Counted from the first letter of the stretch, positions 1 to 6,817 are shown. The stretch is 10,034 bases of DNA from Mageeibacillus sp. UBA5770 (GCA_002418705.1 DIEQ01000090.1:1-10034); one strand, 5' to 3'. Translations and numbers: made by a program. The notes: generated from the letters alone by a model not told the origin.

Positions 1-90
1 ATAAATGGTACCTGTGTGGTACTTTGCATAAAATACACCATTTCTAAGCAATGAAAAATCTCTAAGAAACTCTACATTTGAAGAGAGGCA
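1..90. other. Leftmost AT-rich stretch without a recognised feature
   Basis: I see no coding region, promoter or RNA gene here. The only structure is a weak 7-bp inverted repeat (AAATGGT at 3-9 and ACCATTT at 37-43), too short and too far apart to interpret. It lies downstream of the tRNA terminator. Confidence 0.4.
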
Positions 91-157
91 AAAAGAAAAC
101 CAATGCCCTGTGAACGACTTAGCGTACGCGTTAAGTGAACAGGGCATTGGTTTTCTT
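87..157 (-). terminator. Long-stem intrinsic terminator of the tRNA-Ala gene
   Basis: A perfect 19-bp inverted repeat has arms at 93-111 and 139-157, starting right after the tRNA CCA end. Read on the minus strand, the second arm ends in TTTTCTT and runs on into further T residues, as expected of a rho-independent terminator. The 27-nt loop can itself fold further, since its centre holds the palindrome GCGTACGC flanked by ACTTA and TAAGT. The A- and T-rich ends of the stem make it potentially bidirectional. Confidence 0.85.
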
Positions 158-158
158 A

Positions 159-235
159 TGGTGGAGAATACCGGGCTCGAACCGGCGACCTCTTACATGC
201 GAAGCAAGCGCTCTCCCAGACTGAGCTAATTCCCC
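159..235 (-). tRNA. tRNA-Ala, anticodon CGC
   Basis: The minus strand folds as a complete 77-nt cloverleaf: a 7-bp acceptor stem, a 4-bp D stem, a 5-bp anticodon stem with loop TTCGCAT (anticodon CGC, reading codon GCG), a 5-nt variable loop, a 5-bp T stem with loop TTCGAGC, discriminator A and an encoded CCA (159-161). The acceptor stem has a G3:U70 wobble pair, the classic identity element for alanyl-tRNA synthetase, which confirms alanine independently of the anticodon. A strong promoter lies upstream and a terminator directly downstream, so it is probably a single-gene transcription unit, although read-through from the activase gene on the same strand is possible. Confidence 0.97.
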
Positions 236-250
236 AAGTCAACACTACAC

Positions 251-279
251 ATTATCGTAGTGTGACGGATAACTGTCAA
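251..279 (-). promoter_or_regulatory. Promoter of tRNA-Ala
   Basis: On the minus strand a consensus -35 box TTGACA (274-279) is followed after exactly 17 bases by GATAAT (251-256), a 5/6 match to the -10 consensus. The predicted start, near 244, is about 9 bases before the mature 5' end at 235, a usual distance for a tRNA gene. Confidence 0.85.
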
Positions 280-350
280 GGTTTTTCGGGTGATTTTGAA
301 TAGTGGTGAAGGCAGTGAACCATCGGCGGTTCCGGGCGGATTGAACCTCT

Positions 351-1220
351 TTATGACCTGATTACGTGGAGCCCGGCCTTCTTGTAGATATGTTCGAGGG
401 ATCGGAAAAGTGAATCTGAGATATATCCCTTATTCATTGTGTAGGGGATGCCGCAGGAGTCCCATTTCTGGCGTCCGTATTCGTGATATTTGAGCAGCTC
501 GAACTTGGCGTTGCCTGTACCGCAATCCTGGAAAAACTCAACGAAGCGATGCATGGTCTTGGCATCTGCATTGAAGGAAGCGATGAGGGGCGTGCGGATC
601 AGAACGTGAGGATGCCAGTTGAGGGCGGCTTTGATGTTTTCTTTTATGATCTTATTTGACATGCCGGTGGTGTTCGTATGAATTTCATCGTCATCGTGTT
701 TGAAGTCGATGATGAGCAGCTTAATAAGAGGGAAGAGCTCCGGCAGCTGCGGATGCGTGCCGTTGGTCTCAATTGCTGTGTGTATTCCGACGGCACGGAG
801 ACCTTCAAGGAGTTCCTTGAGTGCCTCAAACTGCATGGTCGGTTCTCCGCCGGATATCGTGACGCCGCCTCCGTCGAAAAAGAGCGCACGGCTCTGTACG
901 GCCTCTTCGATCAGGTCTTTGACATCGACCGTGGTACATGAAAAGGACATACCCGGATTTGCATTGGTTGTGACGCAATCACGTGTCTGACAATCGGCAC
1001 AATCTGTCCGATCAAGCTTGCCTTCGACAATCCGGCCGCCTGGACATACATCATTCTGCAGATTGACCTGGTGTACCAGAAGCGTTCCGTCGGGGGCTAG
1101 TCCCTCGGGGTTTGAACACCACGGACAGAGCATATTGCAGCCCTGAAGGTAAAATACCAGTCGGTTGCCCGTTCCATTCTGTGAATAACTTATTCCTTTT
1201 CTCATGAGCTTCAATTCCAT
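351..1220 (-). CDS. Glycyl-radical enzyme activating protein (radical SAM, PflA-like)
   Basis: A protein of 289 aa. Such activases use a [4Fe-4S] cluster and S-adenosylmethionine to put a radical on a glycine of a partner enzyme, such as a formate-lyase or diol-dehydratase type enzyme, in anaerobes. Visible motifs are the radical-SAM CX3CX2C (C28, C32, C35), the SAM-binding GGEP (124-127), ETNG (151-154) and DFKH (172-175). A cysteine insert (C59, C74, C77, C82) resembles the extra-cluster domain of non-PflA activases but has only four cysteines. The start is ATG at 1220, with AGGAGAG 6 nt upstream; an in-frame GTG at 1253 falls at about the predicted transcription start and has no ribosome site. 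No glycyl-radical enzyme is encoded nearby, so the substrate is unknown. The divergent ROK gene is its likely regulator. A terminator specific to this gene is not evident. Confidence 0.9.
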   Translation of the reverse strand: MELKLMRKGISYSQNGTGNRLVFYLQGCNMLCPWCSNPEGLAPDGTLLVHQVNLQNDVCPGGRIVEGKLDRTDCADCQTRDCVTTNANPGMSFSCTTVDVKDLIEEAVQSRALFFDGGGVTISGGEPTMQFEALKELLEGLRAVGIHTAIETNGTHPQLPELFPLIKLLIIDFKHDDDEIHTNTTGMSNKIIKENIKAALNWHPHVLIRTPLIASFNADAKTMHRFVEFFQDCGTGNAKFELLKYHEYGRQKWDSCGIPYTMNKGYISDSLFRSLEHIYKKAGLHVIRS

Positions 1221-1226
1221 GCGACA

Positions 1227-1233
1227 CTCTCCT
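1227..1233 (-). promoter_or_regulatory. Ribosome binding site fixing the activase start
   Basis: AGGAGAG on the minus strand lies 6 nt before ATG at 1220. It shows that the reading frame extending upstream to a GTG at 1253 is not translated from there. Confidence 0.85.
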
Positions 1234-1258
1234 ATCAAATCATACCAATTCACATTAA

Positions 1259-1287
1259 ATTATAGGTGTCTGCCAATAATTTGTCAA
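1259..1287 (-). promoter_or_regulatory. Consensus promoter of the activase gene
   Basis: On the minus strand a perfect -35 TTGACA (1282-1287) and a perfect -10 TATAAT (1259-1264) are separated by exactly 17 bases. The -35 box lies inside the left arm of the inverted repeat at 1276-1304. A perfect sigma-A promoter in front of an activase gene suggests that the gene needs tight repression. Confidence 0.9.
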
Positions 1288-1304
1288 TCGACTTGACAAA
1301 TTAT
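1276..1304. promoter_or_regulatory. Perfect inverted repeat, likely ROK-repressor operator
   Basis: ATAATTTGTCAA (1276-1287) and its exact complement TTGACAAATTAT (1293-1304) flank a 5-bp spacer, TCGAC. After one mismatch the symmetry continues for two more base pairs (1273-1274 with 1306-1307). Because each arm carries a TTGACA box, a bound dimer would cover the -35 regions of both divergent promoters. ROK repressors such as NagC and XylR bind AT-rich palindromes of this kind; that the neighbouring ROK protein binds here is inference. Confidence 0.8.
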
Positions 1305-1321
1305 CGGGTTGGGTGTAAAAG
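1293..1321 (+). promoter_or_regulatory. Probable promoter of the ROK regulator gene
   Basis: TTGACA (1293-1298, in the right operator arm) is followed after 17 bases by TAAAAG (1316-1321), a 4/6 match to TATAAT. The weaker -10 compared with the divergent promoter fits modest expression of a regulator. The predicted start is about 1328, ahead of the chosen ATG at 1360. Confidence 0.6.
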
Positions 1322-1359
1322 TGTGGAAGAATAATTGACAGGGGATTGTGAGGATTTTT

Positions 1360-2523
1360 ATGAGAATCATCACGTTAAATGCAGCCGAAATGAAGGCCTA
1401 CAATCGACGGCTCATTCTTGAACACCTTCGCAGCCAGAGCACCTCGCGCGCGGAATTATCAAGAATTACCGGACTTACGCGCTCGGCGATCAGCCTGATC
1501 GTCGATGGTCTGCTGCGCGACGGTATTTTGCGTGAGGGCTGCGAACAGGGCGGTCGCGTCGGCAGGAAATCTGTCAGCCTGGATATTAATCCGCTTGCCT
1601 TTTATTCGATCGGACTGAATATCTCGCGCAACAAATACTCACTTGGCCTGGTGGATTTCGGCGGGACGCTCAAAAAAAGAATCAGCAAGCCGCTGGATCC
1701 GAAGCTGACGATAGAAGATACTCTCGAGCAGATCGGTAAGCATGTCGATGAACTGCTCCGCACCCACAAGCTGCCCGGACGATTGCTCGGGATGGGTATT
1801 ACAGCTCCGGGTCCTCTTGACGCTAAGAACGGCACGATCTTAAACCCGCCCAATTTTGAAAAATGGTCCAATGTTCCGATTGTTGAGTATTTTTCCGGCC
1901 GGTTCCAGGGCAAAGTCATATTGGAAAACTATGCGAATGCACTGGCGCTTTCTGAAAAGACCTTCTGCATGAAAGGCGCTTACGAATCTTTTCTCGAGCT
2001 GGTCGTTGACACGGGTGTCGGGGCGGGACTTATTATCGACGGAGACCTCTATAAGGGAGGGACAGGGTTCGGCAACGAATTCGGGCACACGTCCATCAAC
2101 ATGAACGGACCGAAATGCGGCTGCGGCAACTACGGCTGCGCAGAACTCTACGCATCGATTCCCAACCTTTTAGCTGCTGCTCAGAAACAGGATCCGAAGC
2201 TCGATACCTGGAAGCATATCGTTGATATGTCCGCCAGGGGTAATCCGGCGGCGCGTGCAGCTGTGGAGATGGAGGCCGAATATCTGGCCGGTATTATCGT
2301 GAATGCAGTGAATATCCTCGATGTCGGAGCCGTCGTCCTTACCGGGGATATCTCCTACCATGCCGAAGAATTAAATGAAATAATCAGCCTGAAGGTTAAT
2401 GAGAGGTTTATTGCCAGGGGATCCCGGCAGATAAAGATCTTGGCATCCGGCCTTAACGAATATCCGATTACGCTTTCGAGTGCAAATCTTGTAATGGAAA
2501 ATTATGTCCGGGTCGGCGAATAA
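1360..2523 (+). CDS. ROK-family transcriptional repressor (NagC/XylR type)
   Basis: A protein of 387 aa, the usual length for ROK repressors. The N-terminus has a winged helix-turn-helix (about residues 16-60), followed by a sugar-kinase-like fold. The ROK signature is clear: EFGH (240-243) and the zinc site CGCGNYGCAE (C253, C255, C260, with H243). Kinase features are lost: the N-terminal phosphate-loop motif usually reading DIGGT is NISRN (87-91), and the catalytic Asp of the NDAN motif is Tyr191 (ENYAN). It therefore probably senses a sugar or sugar phosphate without phosphorylating it. ATG 1360 is preferred to the in-frame GTG at 1348 because GTGAGG sits 6 nt before it, while AGGGG is only 3 nt from the GTG. 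It diverges from the activase gene across a shared operator and converges on the MFS gene. The effector sugar cannot be named. Confidence 0.92.
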   Translation: MRIITLNAAEMKAYNRRLILEHLRSQSTSRAELSRITGLTRSAISLIVDGLLRDGILREGCEQGGRVGRKSVSLDINPLAFYSIGLNISRNKYSLGLVDFGGTLKKRISKPLDPKLTIEDTLEQIGKHVDELLRTHKLPGRLLGMGITAPGPLDAKNGTILNPPNFEKWSNVPIVEYFSGRFQGKVILENYANALALSEKTFCMKGAYESFLELVVDTGVGAGLIIDGDLYKGGTGFGNEFGHTSINMNGPKCGCGNYGCAELYASIPNLLAAAQKQDPKLDTWKHIVDMSARGNPAARAAVEMEAEYLAGIIVNAVNILDVGAVVLTGDISYHAEELNEIISLKVNERFIARGSRQIKILASGLNEYPITLSSANLVMENYVRVGE

Positions 2524-2550
2524 TGTTGCCTCATCAAATGTCGGCGAATA
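2512..2550. repeat. 11-bp direct repeat at the end of the ROK gene
   Basis: GTCGGCGAATA occurs at 2512-2522 (the last codons of the ROK gene) and again at 2540-2550, in the 30-bp gap before the convergent MFS stop codon. The 28-bp period could mark a small duplication. The adjoining palindrome ATAGCGCTAT (2548-2557) overlaps the MFS stop. No T-tract follows on either strand, so I do not call a terminator. Confidence 0.6.
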
Positions 2551-2553
2551 GCG

Positions 2554-3738
2554 CTATGCAACCCGTTCGGAATCTCTTGCCCGCCTGTCTGTTCCAAGAA
2601 TAACCGACACAGAAAGTGCAGAAAATATTCCTATTATGCCGCCGAACCAAAATGGCGCACTTGAATTGATTCCGTCCCACAGCGCGCCTGCAATCATAGA
2701 GGAGAACAGGAGGCCGACGCCCTGCAGCATGCCATAGATGCCGAGTACGGTGCCTCTGTAGCTGGCAGGTGCTGTTTCTGCAACAAATGCGCGTTCAGCT
2801 CCGCTGATAAAGGCTGTATAAGCACCATATGCGATGAAAAGCAGGATGATGGACACCTGTGAAGTCAGCATGGCAAACCCCAGATAAACAAGGCCGTAAA
2901 TCAGGTATCCCGGGACGAGGATGGAACGCCTTCCAAATTTGTCAGAGAATTTACCGGACGGAATTGACAGCAGCGAGGCTGAAATATTGAAGACCAGATA
3001 CAGAAGCATGACCTGGGCTGAAGTAAAGCCTGTCTCTTTTGCTTTCAGAAGAAGGAATACATTGGATGAGTTTCCGAGGCAGAACAGGAACATCACGGCA
3101 AAATACATTTTGACTCTTCCTGTCAGCTTGAGGCCCCGGAAAGTCAGCCTTTCACCGATGGGTTTGTCGTCTTTCTTTTCCCTGACGAAGGGGATGATGA
3201 GGATTCCTATAAAGCAGGGAATAAGCGACCACAGAAAGACGGACCGGTAGGGAAGTGCTGTCGCTACGAATACAAAAGCGAGAAGGGCACCGATCGCGGA
3301 CCCGGCCATATCAAACATTTTGTGCAGACCGAACGAACCTCCAAGGCTGCCGCTGTCGCTTGATTGGGCAACGAGTGCGTCGCGCGGAGCGGTACGGATG
3401 CCTTTGCCGGTTCTGTCGATGATACGGGCCAGCAGCACACCACCCCAGGAGCCGGCAATGAGAAGCAGGATTTTGTAGATAATAGAACCGGAGTATCCGA
3501 TCAGCGTCAGATTCTTTTTTTTCTGGTAAGCATCACCGATATAGCCGCTGAATACCTTGAGAATCGAGGCTATGCTCTCTGCAATTCCTTCGATTATGCC
3601 AACGATGGCGGGTGATGCACCGAGGCCTGCCGTCAGGAAGAGCGGAAGGATCGGATATACCATTTCATTGCTCATATCCGTGAAGAAACTCACCAGGCCG
3701 ATCAGAATAATATTGGATATTACTTTTTTAGTTTTCAC
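2554..3738 (-). CDS. MFS transporter, 12-TM efflux-type permease
   Basis: A 394-aa polytopic membrane protein with the length and hydrophobic pattern of a 12-TM major facilitator. Motif A is present twice: GYIGD near residues 65-69, followed by basic residues, between TM2 and TM3, and GKFSDKFGRR in the second half between TM8 and TM9. A conserved RxxDRxGKGIRxxPRDAL-type segment lies in the loop after TM4. These fit drug/metabolite proton antiporters, but the substrate cannot be deduced. The start is GTG at 3738 with GGGGGA 6 nt upstream, a mediocre site; later Met codons would cut into TM1. The gene follows the HTH gene by 28 bp and probably shares its transcript, suggesting that the HTH protein regulates transport. 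It converges with the ROK gene, with 30 bp between the stop codons. Confidence 0.88.
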   Translation of the reverse strand: MKTKKVISNIILIGLVSFFTDMSNEMVYPILPLFLTAGLGASPAIVGIIEGIAESIASILKVFSGYIGDAYQKKKNLTLIGYSGSIIYKILLLIAGSWGGVLLARIIDRTGKGIRTAPRDALVAQSSDSGSLGGSFGLHKMFDMAGSAIGALLAFVFVATALPYRSVFLWSLIPCFIGILIIPFVREKKDDKPIGERLTFRGLKLTGRVKMYFAVMFLFCLGNSSNVFLLLKAKETGFTSAQVMLLYLVFNISASLLSIPSGKFSDKFGRRSILVPGYLIYGLVYLGFAMLTSQVSIILLFIAYGAYTAFISGAERAFVAETAPASYRGTVLGIYGMLQGVGLLFSSMIAGALWDGINSSAPFWFGGIIGIFSALSVSVILGTDRRARDSERVA

Positions 3739-3766
3739 TTTGCGTCCCCCGGCATACGATCGTTAT

Positions 3767-4228
3767 TTACTCGACTTGTGTTCCGCTTGCCAAATCACGT
3801 CCGAGGCTGCGGTATTCATCACGTATCGGCCAGTAGATCTTGAATTCGAATTTTTCGACGTCGCGCTGCTGCTTATAGCTCATGCGAAGTGTCGCATTCT
3901 CGGGTATGAGAACGGGCTTTTCGAGCTGGACGAGCTGCTGAAGATTCGTATCAGAGCTGAGAAGACTGATACGCTCTGAAATGGCAGCGAGCAAATCGAC
4001 GGTCCTGCCGTCTTCATCGACAGAGACCCGGTAAAAATCACTTCTATTAATATAATTAAGCGAATCACCGCCGGCCAGCCATCCAATCAGGGCTTCTTTG
4101 CTGAACCGCCATTCACGCCCGATCTTTCTGGCGGGGAGATGTTCTTCGCGAAGGAGCTTGATAAGTGTTTTTTCGCTTATGCCAAGAAACTCCGTTGCCT
4201 GTTCTACATTCAGTATTGATTCATCCAT
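3767..4228 (-). CDS. Excisionase-type HTH DNA-binding protein with unknown C-terminal domain
   Basis: A protein of 153 aa. Residues 5-51 are a MerR/excisionase-like HTH: NVEQATEFLGIS, then KTLIKLLREEHLPARKIGREWRF, ending in the helix KEALIGWL. The C-terminal half (about 75-153) is not recognised; it holds a predicted helix with hydrophobic repeats (VDLLAAISERISLL), a strand-rich stretch, and FEFKIYWP near residues 129-136. No integrase or phage gene is nearby, so a role as a transcription factor is more likely than excision. The start at ATG 4228 is supported by GGGAGG about 5 nt upstream. It lies 28 bp upstream of the MFS gene in the same direction, and I infer that it controls that transporter and itself. 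Confidence 0.8.
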   Translation of the reverse strand: MDESILNVEQATEFLGISEKTLIKLLREEHLPARKIGREWRFSKEALIGWLAGGDSLNYINRSDFYRVSVDEDGRTVDLLAAISERISLLSSDTNLQQLVQLEKPVLIPENATLRMSYKQQRDVEKFEFKIYWPIRDEYRSLGRDLASGTQVE

Positions 4229-4244
4229 ATATGCCTCCCGTGGA

Positions 4245-4278
4245 AGCTGAACGGTTCCCTAATTTAGTTCCTTCAGCT
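4245..4278. repeat. Short inverted repeat in the HTH gene leader
   Basis: AGCTGAA (4245-4251) and TTCAGCT (4272-4278) are perfect 7-bp arms about 20 bp apart, between the proposed promoter and the ribosome site of the HTH gene. They could be an autoregulatory site or a leader hairpin. The arms are short, so this is tentative. Confidence 0.35.
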
Positions 4279-4292
4279 CTATAGTGAAAATG

Positions 4293-4321
4293 ATAATACT
4301 ATTTCGCGGAATAATCAACAA
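4293..4321 (-). promoter_or_regulatory. Probable promoter of the HTH-MFS operon
   Basis: On the minus strand TTGTTG (4316-4321) and TATTAT (4293-4298, 5/6 match) are separated by 17 bases. A register shifted by three bases (TTGATT, then TATCAT after 17) is about equally good. Either would place the start near 4285, with a leader of roughly 55 nt. Confidence 0.5.
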
Positions 4322-4450
4322 AGTTAACAATCTAATATCCGGTAGCAGTATTTAAGGTGTCGATTGATAGGAAATTAACTTACTTTGAAGGTTGATACAA
4401 TACTGGTGTATATCGTGTATAAAAGCAGCCCTGCATTGCTGACATAAAGA
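4322..4450. other. AT-rich intergenic stretch, nothing recognised
   Basis: This lies between the HTH-gene promoter and the 3' region of the small membrane-protein gene. I found no convincing open frame, promoter pair or stable hairpin on either strand, only scattered TATA-like runs. Confidence 0.4.
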
Positions 4451-4480
4451 ATCCGGCCATCCATATTTGGATAACCGGAT
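4451..4480 (-). terminator. Hairpin downstream of the small membrane-protein gene, weak terminator candidate
   Basis: ATCCGG (4451-4456) pairs with CCGGAT (4475-4480), then after a 2x2 internal loop ATCCA (4459-4463) pairs with TGGAT (4468-4472) around a 4-nt loop. It sits 40 bp after the stop codon at 4521. On the minus strand the hairpin is followed by TCTTTATG rather than a strong T-run, so termination efficiency is doubtful. Confidence 0.45.
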
Positions 4481-4520
4481 CTTGACGACTATGTAAGAAC
4501 GCTGCACTAATTTATGTAAA

Positions 4521-4793
4521 TTAATAACCGGACATCATCGTATCGGATATGGTGCTGAAGGCTGTAGCAAAAATTGTGGCAAAAAGAATGGAGAAGATGA
4601 AACCGAGGATAGCGCCGATGATGGCAACGATCAGGACTGCACGGGCATAATTCTGCTTGGATGGTTTGGCGCCCCCGCCGAAAGCCCAAACAAGAAGGAT
4701 GATAAATCCGACAAGCGGGATACCTGAGAGGATGATGGTTCCGATCCACTCGCCCAGAGATACGGTCTCACTGTTCATAGATTGATCTGACAT
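4521..4793 (-). CDS. Small two-TM membrane protein of unknown function
   Basis: A 90-aa protein with a short polar N-terminus and two hydrophobic segments. The first is about residues 14-38, ending in the conserved-looking WAFGGG; the second is about 50-82 and rich in Ile, Ala and Phe. A basic loop (KPSKQNYAR, about 43-51) between them suggests a helical hairpin with the loop on the cytoplasmic side. Similar short proteins with a GIPLVGF...VWAFGG...KxNxA pattern are, from memory, common hypothetical proteins in gut anaerobes; no function is known to me. The start ATG at 4793 has a strong AGGAGG 7 nt upstream. It has its own promoter and probably forms a single-gene transcript. Confidence 0.8.
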   Translation of the reverse strand: MSDQSMNSETVSLGEWIGTIILSGIPLVGFIILLVWAFGGGAKPSKQNYARAVLIVAIIGAILGFIFSILFATIFATAFSTISDTMMSGY

Positions 4794-4812
4794 TTGTGTT
4801 CCTCCTTACAAA

Positions 4813-4826
4813 ACAATATATATTGT
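4813..4826. repeat. Perfect 14-bp palindrome in the small membrane-protein leader
   Basis: ACAATATATATTGT is exactly self-complementary and lies between the proposed promoter (4844-4872) and the AGGAGG of the 90-aa gene, within the predicted leader. It could be a repressor site; being almost all A and T, it could also be chance. Confidence 0.5.
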
Positions 4827-4843
4827 GTGTATATCTATTTGTA

Positions 4844-4872
4844 AATATACAGAAGTTCTCTGCTAACTGCAA
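4844..4872 (-). promoter_or_regulatory. Probable promoter of the small membrane-protein gene
   Basis: On the minus strand TTGCAG (4867-4872, 3/6) and TATATT (4844-4849, 5/6) are 17 bases apart. The predicted start is near 4837, giving a leader of about 44 nt that contains the 14-bp palindrome. Confidence 0.5.
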
Positions 4873-4952
4873 GGAATAGCGCAAATATATTTATAAAAGA
4901 GTCGGAAAGAGGGGGCTCGCTCTGCATCTATAGATCGGGAATCATCATAAAA

Positions 4953-4991
4953 GAACAAAAAAATGCTCCGGATCATTACAATCCGGAGCAT
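4953..4991 (-). terminator. Intrinsic terminator of the zinc-ribbon gene
   Basis: ATGCTCCGGAT (4963-4973) and ATCCGGAGCAT (4981-4991) form a perfect 11-bp, GC-rich stem with a 7-nt loop. On the minus strand it is followed directly by seven T residues (4957-4963, the last pairing in the stem). It lies about 44 bp after the stop codon at 5035 and separates this gene from the next. Confidence 0.93.
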
Positions 4992-5034
4992 CCCAACTTA
5001 CTTTCTCTGAGTTATCAAAGAATGCAGCAGATGA

Positions 5035-5217
5035 TTACCATCTGTTGTTGTCACCGTATCCACGGTCGTTATTGCGCTGTTGCTTTCTCGAGCGACGGCA
5101 ATCAGGGCAACGAACCGGCTCATTGGTGAATCCTTTTTCAGCGTAGAAAGCCTGCTCACCTTCAGTGAAAACAAACTCAGCGCCGCAATCCTTACAATTT
5201 AATGTCTTATCAGCCAT
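5035..5217 (-). CDS. Small zinc-ribbon protein (zf-trcl-like)
   Basis: A 60-aa protein with two zinc knuckles, CKDC (C8, C11) and CPDC (C37, C40), separated by about 25 residues containing FVFTEGEQAFYAEKGF. That pattern is typical of the probable zinc-ribbon domain family zf-trcl. The C-terminal 20 residues are basic and polar (RRSRKQQRNNDRGYGDNNRW), which could contact nucleic acid; this is inference. The start ATG at 5217 has AGGAGGT about 9 nt upstream. It has a clear terminator of its own and a leader with an inverted repeat. The function of the family is not established to my knowledge. Its closeness to a zinc-uptake operon is suggestive, but eno lies between. Confidence 0.82.
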   Translation of the reverse strand: MADKTLNCKDCGAEFVFTEGEQAFYAEKGFTNEPVRCPDCRRSRKQQRNNDRGYGDNNRW

Positions 5218-5240
5218 AATATAAGTACCTCCTTCTGACA

Positions 5241-5291
5241 GATTAGGTAGGTGACGGGGTTAAAACTAGGACTTTAAAAATCTACCTAATC
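5241..5291 (-). repeat. 10-bp-arm inverted repeat in the zinc-ribbon gene leader
   Basis: GATTAGGTAG (5241-5250) and its exact complement CTACCTAATC (5282-5291) enclose 31 bp, immediately upstream of the AGGAGG of the zinc-ribbon gene. In RNA this would be a 10-bp stem with a large AU-rich loop; in DNA the arms could be paired protein sites. No clear promoter is visible upstream, so whether the repeat is transcribed is uncertain. Confidence 0.6.
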
Positions 5292-5357
5292 GTTACGAAG
5301 AAGTATAATTTCAAATCGCCATCAATACCGTTCCATGACCTGAAGTTAGAATACCAC

Positions 5358-5384
5358 GCTTGTTCGAAAAACACAAGCATTTTT
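5358..5384 (+). terminator. Small hairpin with T-run facing the eno 3' end
   Basis: GCTTGT (5358-5363) pairs with ACAAGC (5373-5378) over a 9-nt loop, followed on the plus strand by a run of five T residues (5380-5384). No plus-strand gene lies upstream. Read on the minus strand it is a 3'-UTR hairpin of eno with no T-tract after it. The six-pair stem makes this tentative. Confidence 0.35.
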
Positions 5385-5401
5385 GCGAAATCTTTATTGA
5401 G

Positions 5402-6775
<1,374 letters not shown>

Positions 6776-6777
6776 TC

Positions 6778-6808
6778 AAAAAATAAGCGGGAGATTTTTA
6801 ATTCCCCC
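6778..6808 (-). terminator. Weak terminator candidate after the Fur-family gene
   Basis: On the minus strand GGGGGA (6803-6808) pairs with TCTCCC (6789-6794) over an 8-nt loop, including one G-U pair. Six T residues (6778-6783) follow after a short gap. It would end the zinc-uptake operon transcript, but it lies just after the predicted eno start point, so it could equally be a leader element. Confidence 0.4.
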
Positions 6809-6817
6809 TATACCTGT

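Noticed and set aside
299..350. GAACC/GGTTC inverted repeats downstream of the activase as a terminator
   Set aside because: The stems are only 5 bp, mutually exclusive, and followed by no T-tract on the minus strand.
678..990. Plus-strand open frames of 87 and 96 codons inside the activase gene
   Set aside because: They are antisense shadows of the radical-SAM coding sequence, without ribosome sites or recognisable domains.
1221..1253. N-terminal extension of the activase from GTG at 1253
   Set aside because: The predicted transcription start is about 1252 and there is no ribosome site before the GTG, while ATG 1220 has AGGAGAG at the right distance.
3767..4228. Excisionase-like HTH gene as the sign of an integrated element or prophage
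   Set aside because: No integrase, attachment-site duplication or phage gene is visible. This HTH type is also common in ordinary regulators, and the tRNA at the left edge is intact with no duplicated 3' end found in the window.
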